Shown: positions 42,210 to 50,902 of the stretch, in pieces
Position numbering within the stretch: the stretch's first letter is position 1
How the letters are laid out: every line of letters starts with the position of its first letter
Source: QHXM01 sp032160165
Lineage (GTDB): Bacteria; Acidobacteriota; Blastocatellia; Pyrinomonadales; Pyrinomonadaceae
Reading direction: 5' to 3'
Length of the DNA: 64,000 nucleotides
NCBI GenBank assembly: GCA_032160165.1
Contig: JAVHWA010000035.1
Coordinates: 72,292-136,291 of the forward strand
Program-made: the position numbers and the translations under genes
The notes under the pieces: model-generated
Database searches by the model: none
Told to the model about the DNA's origin: nothing
What the model saw: the letters and a program-made list of their open reading frames with translations, nothing else

Positions 42210-43084
42210 CTGCGCACCTTGTAGCCCGCCCTTGGGTAGAGCGCGAGTGCTGCTTTGTTCCCCTCGTTGACAAGGAGGGTCACTGCGGCAGATTCCATAA
42301 GAAGCGTGCGGCTTAGTTGTGAAACGCAGCGGAGGCCATATCCTTTACCGCGTTCTTCAGGGCTGACCCAGATGCCTTCGAGATACTTGACCTCGGGCGT
42401 CTGAGCGATGATGTCCGCTTTGAAGATCAGCCGTCCATCTTCGACCCATACCCAAACCCGGCCCTGTTCTATGCGGCGCGCGCAACGGCGACGGAACCCC
42501 TCCGGGTCCGTATCCAGAGGGTTGACGCCGCATTCCTCAAAGGCCATCTCGGCCTGTACTGTCGCGACCATATCCAGATCATCAAAGGTCGCCAGGCGAA
42601 GCCCGTGCACTTTTTCGCGGACTTCGACCGGCCACTTTTGCTCGAAGAGTACTTCCCGACAGGCCAACCGCAGGGACTGCCCCGCTTCTGCGTAGTAATT
42701 CCAAAAACGTGCGATCGTTTCCTGCTCGCCCATGATTACGTGTGCGGATTGACATTCCTGCGCCAGCCGCGCGAAGGATTCCAGAACGGCGTCCGCGTTT
42801 CCTTCAATGAGCGTCGTATGTCCGATGAGAGCGATACCTTCAAGCGAGCCCTCATTATTGCGACAGCCATAGAAGGTGCCGCGATTGAGAGGGCTCACAA
42901 GACCGTTGTCGCGGATATAACTTGCCATGATTACGGTGTGGAGCGGACGACGGGCGAGAAATGCCAGAACTTCTTGTTCGTGCTCGCCGGTAAGCGACTG
43001 GACTGTGAGCGAACCGGCCGCTTTAGCGGGTTCTGCCCATCGCGTAGTCGCAGCTGTATTTTGTGAAGCCAGAGCTGGGGACAT
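42173..43084 (-). CDS. GNAT-family N-acetyltransferase
   Basis: A 303-residue enzyme. The C-terminal GNAT fold (about 165-300) has the acetyl-CoA loop in V-S-P-E-E-R-G-K-G-Y-G and the late A-L-A-L-Y-P-R-A-G-Y motif. The N-terminal half resembles the DUF4081-type companion domain found in two-domain GNATs. The acceptor is unknown. Its 3' end overlaps the GGDEF-EAL gene, suggesting an operon. Confidence 0.85.
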   Translation of the reverse strand: MSPALASQNTAATTRWAEPAKAAGSLTVQSLTGEHEQEVLAFLARRPLHTVIMASYIRDNGLVSPLNRGTFYGCRNNEGSLEGIALIGHTTLIEGNADAVLESFARLAQECQSAHVIMGEQETIARFWNYYAEAGQSLRLACREVLFEQKWPVEVREKVHGLRLATFDDLDMVATVQAEMAFEECGVNPLDTDPEGFRRRCARRIEQGRVWVWVEDGRLIFKADIIAQTPEVKYLEGIWVSPEERGKGYGLRCVSQLSRTLLMESAAVTLLVNEGNKAALALYPRAGYKVRSCYDTIFLQKKR

Positions 43085-43156
43085 GGCCGTTCTCCTTGGG
43101 GGATTGCTGAAGTCGTTGAGTCTACGGATTTATTCGGACGGAGCTACGGACCTGTG

Positions 43157-45151
43157 TCAGTAGCCCGCGTAGTCGACTCCAGAATCCACCACGATCGGCA
43201 TCCAGGAAGCATCGCCATTGACCATTGCAGACTGCGCAATGACCACGTCGCCGACGATCACGCCGTCGCCGACGATTACGCCGTCGCCAACTATTACGCC
43301 GTCACCGACGATTACGCCATCACCGACAATGACTCCAACGCTGCAGAATACGGTCCCATCACCAACGATAACGCCCGCGCTGATCATTATGTTATCGCCG
43401 ACAATGACGCCGGCCGAGAGCATTTTCATATCGCCGACAATCACTCCGTCGCCAACGATCACTCCGTCGCCGAGCAGGACGCCGTCGCCTACGATCACGC
43501 CGTCGCCGAGCAGGACGCCCAGGCCGTAAATCTTTTGATACTTGGTTATGAGGGAACTGCCCGAGACATAAGTCTTGCTCAGGATCAGGCCGCGTGCCCA
43601 TGAGAACGACTGCCCCGCGATCGTGGTCTGCGGCGATGGTGCTGTAAGAGTGGTGAGGAGCGGCGCACCTACCAGTGTGGTCGCGGTCAAATCGGTACGC
43701 ACGAGTTTAGCTAATCGAACCGCGCCCTCTATGTTGACCTGACCTGCGCCCTGCTCGAACGTATTGAATCCGGCGAGGGGCTGCGCCGAATACATCAGCA
43801 ATGCCTTCACCATGTTCGGCGTCAATTTGGGATTGGCCTGCAGCATAAGCGTCGCTGCGCCAGCTACGACGGGGGCCGCCATCGATGTCCCGCTGAGATA
43901 CATCATCTTGCGTGCATCAGTGGAACTGACCCCGGCATCCAGGGCAGGATTCTGCGAGACGAGAAGGTTATTTCTCGCTTCAGCCGCGACGATTTTGTTA
44001 CCCGGCGCGACGATCTCCGGTTTGATCACGTTATCGTAGTGCTTAGTTCCCGTGGTATCAGTCCAATAGCTTCGAGTGGGACCACGCGAGCTGTAAGAGG
44101 CCACTCCGTCGTCGTTGCGTGCATCCGTTCCAAACGTGTTTGTCGCGCCAACGGTGATGGCGGAAGGCTCATTGCCGGGCGAATGTATTTGCCCGTATAC
44201 CTTCTGCCCGCTGTCGTTCGTACCGTTATTACCGGCAGCGGCGACAACGACTACGCCGGCATCAACTAAACGACGTACCGCTTTGCACAGTGGATCATTC
44301 TTGTAAGAATCGATCGCCGCCGCGCCCAGACTCATGTTGACAACGCGAATGTTATAAGCAGCACGATTGGTCATAACCCAATCGAGAGCTCCCAGGACTG
44401 CGGAAGATGTTCCGGCGCCTTGAGAGTTGAGTACACGCAGATTGATCAGATTGGCATTAGGCGCAATGCCCAGATAACTGCCGTTCGATACTGCCCCATT
44501 GCCCGCGGCGATCGATGCGACATGTGATCCGTGACCGTAGTCATCGTTGTTGAATCCCTGGCCGGTGAAATCCTTACTGTACGTCACACGCGTTAAGTAA
44601 TTCTGGCCCTCGAACGATTTGTGACTGTTATAGATTCCAGAATCGAGGACGGCGATGCCGATGCCGGTGCCGTCGAGGGTTGTTGTTGTTGTACCGCCGA
44701 CCAGTGAAGTGGTGGTCTGCTGGCGCACGGCGTCCGCGCCGGTCGTTAGTGAGACGTGACCAAACGACTGTGTATCTCTATCTAAAGAGACGTATACCAC
44801 TTCATCGAAGGAAGCCAACTCTCCCACAACGCTCGCCGGCAACTCAACCGAGTAGAAATTGAAGGTTTGAAAATGGGCACGTATATGCACGCCGTTACGG
44901 TTGAGCAGTGCGTTCAGCTGTCCGCTTGGTTTGCGGCTTAACTGAAGTATGACCTTGACCACACCACCATCGCTGCCGTTCCTGGGAAGGTCCTTCGATA
45001 TCTTTGAAGATATGGCGTTGTCGCCGTCGCCTGATCGGTTGCTCGAGGCGGCCTTGGCCTTATCAGTGACAAGGATGCCGCTGGTTAAAGTCAGCAGCAG
45101 CGACAATGTCGTGAGCCATGTGAGTAATTGAGAACGCTTGAAAGTTTTCAT
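43157..45151 (-). CDS. Secreted subtilisin-family protease with hexapeptide-repeat tail
   Basis: A 664-residue S8 protease. Signal peptide about 1-36; an inhibitor-like propeptide (about 60-125); a catalytic domain with Asp170 (V-L-D-S-G), His207 (G-H-G-S-H), Asn308 (A-A-G-N) and Ser423 (G-T-S-M-A-A-P). After about residue 540 comes a tail of GV(I/L)(V/L)GD hexapeptides (545-634), ending in D-S-G-V-D-Y-A-G-Y. The protease should be active outside the cell. The tail matches the (L/I/V)-G-D hexapeptide pattern of left-handed beta helices. AAAGGAT precedes the ATG. Confidence 0.92.
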   Translation of the reverse strand: MKTFKRSQLLTWLTTLSLLLTLTSGILVTDKAKAASSNRSGDGDNAISSKISKDLPRNGSDGGVVKVILQLSRKPSGQLNALLNRNGVHIRAHFQTFNFYSVELPASVVGELASFDEVVYVSLDRDTQSFGHVSLTTGADAVRQQTTTSLVGGTTTTTLDGTGIGIAVLDSGIYNSHKSFEGQNYLTRVTYSKDFTGQGFNNDDYGHGSHVASIAAGNGAVSNGSYLGIAPNANLINLRVLNSQGAGTSSAVLGALDWVMTNRAAYNIRVVNMSLGAAAIDSYKNDPLCKAVRRLVDAGVVVVAAAGNNGTNDSGQKVYGQIHSPGNEPSAITVGATNTFGTDARNDDGVASYSSRGPTRSYWTDTTGTKHYDNVIKPEIVAPGNKIVAAEARNNLLVSQNPALDAGVSSTDARKMMYLSGTSMAAPVVAGAATLMLQANPKLTPNMVKALLMYSAQPLAGFNTFEQGAGQVNIEGAVRLAKLVRTDLTATTLVGAPLLTTLTAPSPQTTIAGQSFSWARGLILSKTYVSGSSLITKYQKIYGLGVLLGDGVIVGDGVLLGDGVIVGDGVIVGDMKMLSAGVIVGDNIMISAGVIVGDGTVFCSVGVIVGDGVIVGDGVIVGDGVIVGDGVIVGDVVIAQSAMVNGDASWMPIVVDSGVDYAGY
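43250..43519 (-). repeat. 18-nt coding repeat of the protease tail
   Basis: Tandem in-frame 18-nt units encode GVIVGD or GVLLGD hexapeptides, interrupted by hexads such as MKMLSA and NIMISA that keep the register and by one seven-residue unit that shifts it. The DNA repeats are imperfect, with synonymous changes, so the tail is under protein-level selection. Confidence 0.85.
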
Positions 45152-45506
45152 TTGTATCTTTCTATCCTTTATGGGGGCTTCTGAGAATTGCTGATCACTC
45201 GCTGGTTAGAGCTCTACTTAGCGGTGCGAGCCAGCATCACTTTGGCAAGGCCTGTGCCGGGATCGCCCACGGTCGAAATCCACGAAATTCCTTAGGATTT
45301 CAGAAAGTTTGGACGAATAGTGGGGATCTGCCGAATCGGTCACGGCAATCATTTTGAGATATAGAGAATGTCTTACTGACGTGGGATCGGTCAGAGGGTT
45401 GGCCGAGCGGCTTCAATTGGATCAGCAGGCGGGGTGGTCCAGTTTGGCTTCCACTTTACTCTCCGCTACACTTGATTCATCCTAAAATGAGCGAAAGCCG
45501 GGCCGA
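45152..45506. other. Long leader/intergenic region upstream of the protease
   Basis: About 355 nt between the divergent protease gene and a small ORF. On the minus strand the sequence nearest the protease has several GC-rich potential stems (around 45210-45270). I compared it with c-di-GMP riboswitch consensus words and did not find them. A structured 5' leader is possible but unproven. Confidence 0.35.
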
Positions 45507-45734
45507 ATGGGTGAACTGACTGAACAGCGATGGGGAGTGCTGAGCGAACGCGGCTGCGAAGCGATCGGGCTGGCGTATTCCGACGCCCTCGAACTCGTTC
45601 GCCAACTCGCCAGCGAGAAGGTCTCTGGTCTCTCAATCATCACAAGCGACGCTGCCCGCCGCGCCTCACTCACTGAAAACGCTCCCGCCCGCGAATCGCA
45701 ATCGAACGGCGCAAGACCACGAGGCCGTGAATAG
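45507..45734 (+). CDS. Small hypothetical protein
   Basis: A 75-residue soluble protein. A compact N-terminal part (R-W-G-V-L-S-E-R-G-C-E-A, an amphipathic helix, then G-L-S-I-I-T-S-D-A-A-R-R) has protein-like composition, and a polar, disordered C-terminus overlaps the start of the heptamer repeat. No strong ribosome-binding site was seen. No family was recognised. Confidence 0.5.
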   Translation: MGELTEQRWGVLSERGCEAIGLAYSDALELVRQLASEKVSGLSIITSDAARRASLTENAPARESQSNGARPRGRE

Positions 45735-45810
45735 TGAATGGTGAATGGTGAGTGGTGAACGTGAATAGATGGACCTTTCTACGATTCACGATTTACTATT
45801 CACCATTCAC
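45733..45810. repeat. 7-nt-period inverted arms between convergent genes
   Basis: AGTGAAT, GGTGAAT, GGTGAGT, GGTGAAC (45733-45760) pair with GATTCAC, GATTTAC, TATTCAC, CATTCAC (45783-45810). The M1 peptidase stop codon (45800-45802, minus strand) is one of the TGA triplets in the right arm. Confidence 0.88.
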
Positions 45811-48460
45811 CCTTCTCGACCTGGAACCTTTTTCTAATCCGCACGCATCGTTGCAGACCGTCCACAACTTCAAGCACCTTGAGCCGTAGGTCGCGGTCGA
45901 GACTACTCTCGCGCTGAAGGAAACTTTCGACGATCGATTGCGCCTCCGCGCTGCACTGGCCGCCGATGAAAGCGCCAAGCCATCCGTTGATGAAGAATAT
46001 CTTGCGCGTGCGTTTCAGCTTCGGCAGCTCTTTGAGGGCGGGCTCGAGATACGGGAGCGTCAGCGGGGCCTGCTGGATCGCATTAAAGGGGCCGAAGCTG
46101 GCCTCGATCCAGCTCTCGGCGAGTTTCGAATCATTTAGATAAGCGTCGAAGTACTTCTTCTTCGTCTCGGCATTACCTTCGGCGGCGCGCGCGGCAAAGG
46201 CGTATCTCCGGCCGTCATCCGAAGTATCCGCCTTACTCTGCGTTGCCAGCAGGCCGGGAGATGCTTCGTCATTGCGGATCGTCAGTGCAGTGATGATGTC
46301 GAACCGATCGCGCGAGCGCAATTCCATCCCTGGGATTTTGATTTCTCCGCTCAGGATCTTTTTCAGTATGGCGCGCGCACCCTCCGTCATCGCGATGCCC
46401 TGGAAAGCGCGAAAGTAGGTGATGCGCAAGCCCGCGGTCTCGGCACTCAGCATCCGACTTGACAGAAGCTGCTCAAGTTCAGGAGCGACCTCGCGCTTCT
46501 GTGCGTCTGAAAGATACCGATTGAATGCTGTCTGCACGCGGCTGAGCACGCCCTGGGCCGTCACCTCGTCGCGTTCCTTTGGAATAAGCTTTATCGCAAG
46601 CTTCACATAAGTCGCGGGTGCAAGCTCCGCTTCTCGCACACTGTCCCAAAGCGAGCCCCACAACAATGCTCGCAGGAAGACATCATCTACGTCTCCCAGC
46701 CGAAGCAAAACGTAGTCACGGCTCTTCTCGTCCAGTAGAAACCGTCCATAGCCGTAATCTTCATAGTTGGCGAATACAAACGTGGGTCTGCGCCTGCCGA
46801 CAGCTTCTCTGACGTTCGTCACCCCGCGACTTGATATCGTGACGTCGATAGTCTCAGGCTTAGCCGATTCATGCGCCAGCAACAGCCTGACGCGCAAAGG
46901 CCACGCCCCTCCTTCACTGAGGACGTCGTTCTGTTTGAGCGTCAGATGGTTGATGCGCCCGGCGCGATCTACGCTCCAATCGACGCTCACGTTTGCCACC
47001 CCGCGTCGCTTCACCCATGCCGCGGCCCACTGGTCGAGCTTTAGTTTTGAGCTTTGCTCGAACGCCTTCACAAGGTCCGCCCACTCGGCATTGTTGAAAG
47101 CATGTTCCTTGAGGAACGCCCGGACGCCTTGTTGGAATTTATCCGCACCGAGAAAAAATTCTGCCTGCCGGAGCATTGAAGGGGCTTTCAGATAGACGAT
47201 GTTCCCATACGCGGACTTTGCCGCAGAAAGGTTGGGGATCTCCTGATAGATGGGAGTCGTTCCCTTCGTAACATCGGTCGCATAAGCTCCAGGTTTCGTA
47301 CGCTGGTAGAAAACTTTCCATGCGTCGTATTGCGGGAGGACCTTCTCGATCGCCTTATAGGCCATGAAGGTGGCGAAGCCTTCTTTCAGCCAGAGGTCAT
47401 CGAACCATCGCATGGTCACCAGATCGCCAAACCACTGATGCGCGGCTTCGTGGCAGATGAGTTCGGCGCGCGCCGCGAAATCGTTCGCGGTCGGATCAGA
47501 GGGAAAGAAGACGCCCTGTTCGCGCAGAAAGGTTGCGCCCGCGTGCTCCATCCCGCCGTACGCAAACTCCGGAACGATGACGATGTCGTATTTGGGAAAA
47601 GGGTATTTGAAATCGAAGTAGGTTGCGAGAAAGCTCAGACACTCGCGGTGAAGACGAAAGACTTCTTCCACATCTTTTTTGGCGCGCTCGGCTTTCGATT
47701 TGCGCACGAAGAGACGCATAGGAATCTGCGAGCTCTCGTCTTTGAACTCCGCGAAAGGTCCGGCGGCGAAGGCGAAGAGATACGTGCTAAGCGGCTCGGT
47801 TTCGCTAAACTGCCAAAAGCTGTTCGTCCCGCTACGCGTCACGATGCCTGCCGTTGTGTTCGAGATTACCTTCCACGCGGTGGGCGCGGCCACCCTTAGG
47901 GAAAACCTTGCCTTCAAATCCGGTTGGTCGAAACAGGGAAACGCCGTGCTCGCGTCCGAGGGCACAAACAGCGTGTAGATGTATTCCGATTTGTCTTCGC
48001 GATCGAGGTATCGCGTCACCGCGCTTCCCGAAGGTGAGATGGGAGATTCAAACTTGAGCCGGATGACGTTCTCGCCTTTTACGAGATAGGTCCCCGGAAT
48101 CAGGATATGATCGTTCACCTCCCTCGACTCTTTGACTTCGCGTCCGTTGACTTCCAGGTCCCAAACGCGAGCGCGTCGCTGTCCCTCCTTGGGCGTTGCA
48201 GTTCGCCAATCAATTACGAGCTGGTCGGGTTCGCCGTCCAGCGTGACATGGATCTCCTCCGTCCCCGTCATCATCTCTGCGCCCGGCATGAGCTCGACGG
48301 TGAGGCTATAACGAAGGTTGCTGTAATGCGCCGCGCGATAGCGCGCAAGTTCTCGCGCCACTCCGGGCTGCGGATCGGATGTGGTTTCCGGGCCCGACGC
48401 ACGAACCGCGGCGCACGCGATTATGAGCAACACAATCATGAAGACCGTCCGCAAGCTCAT
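45800..48460 (-). CDS. M1-family metallo-aminopeptidase
   Basis: An 886-residue zinc aminopeptidase with signal peptide (about 1-23). Zinc site: H-E-A-A-H (His337, Glu338, His341) and Glu360 in K-E-G-F, the exact HExxH-x18-E spacing. The substrate loop is G-G-M-E-H where most M1 enzymes have G-A-M-E-N, so amino-terminus recognition may differ. A helical ERAP1_C-like region fills the C-terminal third. ATG 48460 is chosen because it exposes the signal peptide. The protein is likely periplasmic and degrades peptides. Confidence 0.92.
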   Translation of the reverse strand: MSLRTVFMIVLLIIACAAVRASGPETTSDPQPGVARELARYRAAHYSNLRYSLTVELMPGAEMMTGTEEIHVTLDGEPDQLVIDWRTATPKEGQRRARVWDLEVNGREVKESREVNDHILIPGTYLVKGENVIRLKFESPISPSGSAVTRYLDREDKSEYIYTLFVPSDASTAFPCFDQPDLKARFSLRVAAPTAWKVISNTTAGIVTRSGTNSFWQFSETEPLSTYLFAFAAGPFAEFKDESSQIPMRLFVRKSKAERAKKDVEEVFRLHRECLSFLATYFDFKYPFPKYDIVIVPEFAYGGMEHAGATFLREQGVFFPSDPTANDFAARAELICHEAAHQWFGDLVTMRWFDDLWLKEGFATFMAYKAIEKVLPQYDAWKVFYQRTKPGAYATDVTKGTTPIYQEIPNLSAAKSAYGNIVYLKAPSMLRQAEFFLGADKFQQGVRAFLKEHAFNNAEWADLVKAFEQSSKLKLDQWAAAWVKRRGVANVSVDWSVDRAGRINHLTLKQNDVLSEGGAWPLRVRLLLAHESAKPETIDVTISSRGVTNVREAVGRRRPTFVFANYEDYGYGRFLLDEKSRDYVLLRLGDVDDVFLRALLWGSLWDSVREAELAPATYVKLAIKLIPKERDEVTAQGVLSRVQTAFNRYLSDAQKREVAPELEQLLSSRMLSAETAGLRITYFRAFQGIAMTEGARAILKKILSGEIKIPGMELRSRDRFDIITALTIRNDEASPGLLATQSKADTSDDGRRYAFAARAAEGNAETKKKYFDAYLNDSKLAESWIEASFGPFNAIQQAPLTLPYLEPALKELPKLKRTRKIFFINGWLGAFIGGQCSAEAQSIVESFLQRESSLDRDLRLKVLEVVDGLQRCVRIRKRFQVEKGEW

Positions 48461-48496
48461 TGATGAACTCCCCTCAGGTTGTGAGGCGACTTGGTC

Positions 48497-48561
48497 ACAG
48501 GCGTTTAGAGTACAAACTTTAGTTTGCTTGATTGTGCAAAAGCGGCAATCTAAACGCCTGT
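48497..48561. repeat. 13-bp perfect inverted repeat
   Basis: ACAGGCGTTTAGA (48497-48509) is inverted as TCTAAACGCCTGT (48549-48561), enclosing ACAAACTTTAGTTTGC, a second small palindrome. It sits in the leader of the M1 peptidase, just after the oxidoreductase stop. Confidence 0.75.
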
Positions 48562-48573
48562 TCGCCACGACAC

Positions 48574-49581
48574 TCACTCAATCTTCAAAACAATCTTGCC
48601 AAAGCTTTCATTCGATTCCATGCGCTCGTGAGCAGCGCGGACTTCGTCCATCTGGAAGACTCTATCAATGACCGGTCGTATCGCATCACGGGCAAGCAGT
48701 GGAACGACGTGAGTAGCAAAGCGCCGCGTAGCCTGTGCCTTCTCTTCGATCGAACGAGCGCGCAGGACGGTTCCCATAATCCTAAGTCGCTTTCGCATCA
48801 CGATGCTAAAATCGAGAGGGGCGTTGGAACCGGCGGTACTTCCGACGAGCATCAAGCGACCTTTCATCGCAAGCGCGTCGAGATTGGCGGCGAGATATGC
48901 ACCGCCAACAAGATCGAGGATGACATTGACGCCGGCGCCCTTCGTCCATTCACTTACGGCGCTCGCGAAGCTCGCCGGATCACCCGCTACCGCCACCGCT
49001 TCATCGAGGCCGTACGCCCGTGCCCTCTCGAGTTTTTCGGCTGTGCGCGAACTGCCGTAGACTGTCGCACCTGCTGCCCGCGCGATTTGCATTGCTGCGA
49101 GACCGACTCCGGAGCCGGCGGCGTGGATCAAGAGGCTTTCGCCCAACTCGAGCCCTGCCTGAGTAAAGAGCGCGTCGTGGGCCGTGATGAATGCTTCCGG
49201 CACCGCGCCTGCTTCAACCCAATCCAGATTCGATGGGATCTCTACCAGAGAGCTTTCCGCGACGAGTGCATATTCGGCCTGCGCGCCGCCGGCAACAATG
49301 CCGAAGACACGCTGTCCAACTTTAAGAGCGCGGACCTCTTCGCCTATCTCCGCGACCTCACCCGCGAGCTCGAGTCCGGGAATGTTCTGAACTGTCCCGG
49401 GCGGCGCCGGATAAAAACCGCGTCGCTGTAGAATGTCTGCGCGATTAAGCGCGGCCGCGCGTACGCGGACGAGCACCCGATCGGCGGTTGCCGATGACGG
49501 ACGTTCGACCTGGCGCACTTCCAGTCCTTCTACGCCGCCGTGCGAAACAATCACCACCGCACGCATTTTTTCAGTAGGCAT
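48574..49581 (-). CDS. NAD(P)H:quinone oxidoreductase, zeta-crystallin type
   Basis: A 335-residue medium-chain reductase. The GroES-like domain has A-A-A-L-N-R-A-D and P-G-L-E-L-A-G-E-V, and the Rossmann part has A-A-G-S-G-V-G-L-A-A-M-Q-I-A. It lacks structural-zinc cysteines and the usual catalytic Cys, so it belongs to the zinc-free quinone/enone reductases such as QOR/PIG3. ATG 49581 is preferred; a later Met at 49566 is an alternative. The longer frame passes through heptamer repeats. Confidence 0.88.
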   Translation of the reverse strand: MPTEKMRAVVIVSHGGVEGLEVRQVERPSSATADRVLVRVRAAALNRADILQRRGFYPAPPGTVQNIPGLELAGEVAEIGEEVRALKVGQRVFGIVAGGAQAEYALVAESSLVEIPSNLDWVEAGAVPEAFITAHDALFTQAGLELGESLLIHAAGSGVGLAAMQIARAAGATVYGSSRTAEKLERARAYGLDEAVAVAGDPASFASAVSEWTKGAGVNVILDLVGGAYLAANLDALAMKGRLMLVGSTAGSNAPLDFSIVMRKRLRIMGTVLRARSIEEKAQATRRFATHVVPLLARDAIRPVIDRVFQMDEVRAAHERMESNESFGKIVLKIE

Positions 49582-49661
49582 AAGACTAAGACTCCCGGCT
49601 TGAATTGCGGCCAGCATAACAGACCGACTTGAAAAACTCTCAGATTTCAAAGCTCGAAGGT

Positions 49662-49797
49662 TGTCCAAAGTCCAAGGTCCAAAGTCCAAAGTCCAAAGTC
49701 AGAATACGTTCACAGTTCAATGTTGCGATACCGAAGTGTGAGGTTAGATTTCGGCACAGCAGGATCCGGGACGGGCCTTGGACATTGGACATTGGAC
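49662..49797. repeat. 7-nt-period repeats between divergent genes
   Basis: TGTCCAA, AGTCCAA, GGTCCAA, AGTCCAA, AGTCCAA (49662-49696) are inverted as CCTTGGA, CATTGGA, CATTGGA (49777-49797). The GTCCAA word also opens the block at 35738. Confidence 0.87.
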
Positions 49798-49828
49798 GCA
49801 GCGAGCGTCACTTTCCCAACGAGGCTCT

Positions 49829-50827
49829 ATGTTAGAGTTCTCGATCGTGAAGACGCTCATCATCATCAACCCCGCGTCAGCCCGCGCACGCGACGCGTGG
49901 CCAAAGGTAGAATCATCTCTTCGCGAGAACCGCATCAGCTTCGACAAACACGAGACCACCCACGCAGGCGACGCCACCTCTCGAACTCGAACAGCCTTGC
50001 GCGAAGGTTACAAACTGATCGCTGTCGTGGGAGGCGACGGCACGCTCAGCGAAGCCGCGGCGGGATTCTTCGAAAGCAACGATGCGAAGACAGACTCGGT
50101 GCTTAATCTTCCCTCATCGATCAACGATGAAGCCGCCCTTGCCATCCTGCCTGCCGGAACAGGCGACGACTTCTCACGCGGGCTTAGTGGTCGCCGCGAA
50201 CCGCTTGAGTTGTGGCTGGAAAAGCTGGCCGCGTTCTGTCATGGAAATGGTCAGACCGCGGCGCGGCCGGTAGACGTGATTGTCGGAGTGGCGTCGAAGG
50301 GAAGCTTTATCTGTCTGAACGTTTCTACCATTGGACTTGGCGCCGAAGTTGCGGCGCGCGTGGCGGCCCAGGGAAACTTTTTGAAGAGCTTGCCAGGGGA
50401 GTTGCGATTCACCACAGCGGCTTTTGGTGGGCTCGCCGCCTGGCGCGAGAGACGAGTGGTGGTGACGATAGACGACGGCGAACGCATTGATAGCCGTACA
50501 AACCTGATTGCCGTTGCCAATGGAGTCTACGCGGGAGGCGGGATGATGTTTGCGCCCGACGCCAGGCCGGACGACGGATTGATAGACCTGGTGCTCACGC
50601 ACGACCTGACTCGCTCGACTATCCTGCGCGAGCTGCCACGCATACGTCGAGGAAAGCATGTGGAGAACGCGAACGTCCGCATTGTTAAGACGAGACGCGT
50701 CAGAATTGAGTCAGGCGATGGCAGAGAAGCGCTGCTGGTCGAAGCGGATGGCAACGTTCGCGGATACACGCCGGCGGAATTTCAAATCATGCCGAAGGCG
50801 ATCAGAGTGGTTGAAGGAAAAAGGTAA
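49829..50827 (+). CDS. Diacylglycerol kinase-family lipid kinase
   Basis: A 332-residue DagK/YegS-like enzyme. G-G-D-G-T-L (nucleotide loop) and L-P-A-G-T-G-D-D-F-S-R (second signature) are intact, and the C-terminal beta-sandwich contains P-D-A-R-P-D-D-G-L-I-D. It would phosphorylate diacylglycerol or a related lipid with ATP at the membrane. ATG 49829 follows GAGG; the upstream frame is repeat DNA. The gene ends inside a heptamer block: codons GGA AAA AGG TAA give G-K-R-stop. Confidence 0.88.
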   Translation: MLEFSIVKTLIIINPASARARDAWPKVESSLRENRISFDKHETTHAGDATSRTRTALREGYKLIAVVGGDGTLSEAAAGFFESNDAKTDSVLNLPSSINDEAALAILPAGTGDDFSRGLSGRREPLELWLEKLAAFCHGNGQTAARPVDVIVGVASKGSFICLNVSTIGLGAEVAARVAAQGNFLKSLPGELRFTTAAFGGLAAWRERRVVVTIDDGERIDSRTNLIAVANGVYAGGGMMFAPDARPDDGLIDLVLTHDLTRSTILRELPRIRRGKHVENANVRIVKTRRVRIESGDGREALLVEADGNVRGYTPAEFQIMPKAIRVVEGKR

Positions 50828-50902
50828 AAGTAAAAAGGTAAAAGTAGAGACCAGGAGCGTCGGCTGTCATCCTCTTTTGCCCTTTTATTTTTACCTTTTG
50901 CC
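50820..50902. repeat. 7-nt-period inverted arms forming both tails of a convergent gene pair
   Basis: AAAGGTA, AAAGTAA, AAAGGTA, AAAGTAG (50820-50847) mirror TTTTGCC, CTTTTAT, TTTTACC, TTTTGCC (50875-50902). The lipid kinase stop (50825-50827) and the rpiB stop (50891-50893, minus) both fall in the arms, and both proteins end in E-G-K-R. On either strand the distal arm is T-rich, so it may act as a bidirectional terminator. Confidence 0.88.

Noticed and set aside
43218..43529. Regular spaced repeats resembling a CRISPR array
   Set aside because: The unit is 18 nt with no spacers, lies in frame inside the protease gene and encodes hexapeptides.
45152..45300. Possible c-di-GMP riboswitch in the protease leader
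   Set aside because: The expected GGCAAACC and GGACGCAAAGCC words are absent on the minus strand.
45390..45440. tRNA-Ser/Leu-like D-arm (TGGCCGAGCGG)
   Set aside because: No acceptor stem, anticodon arm or T-arm can be completed around it.
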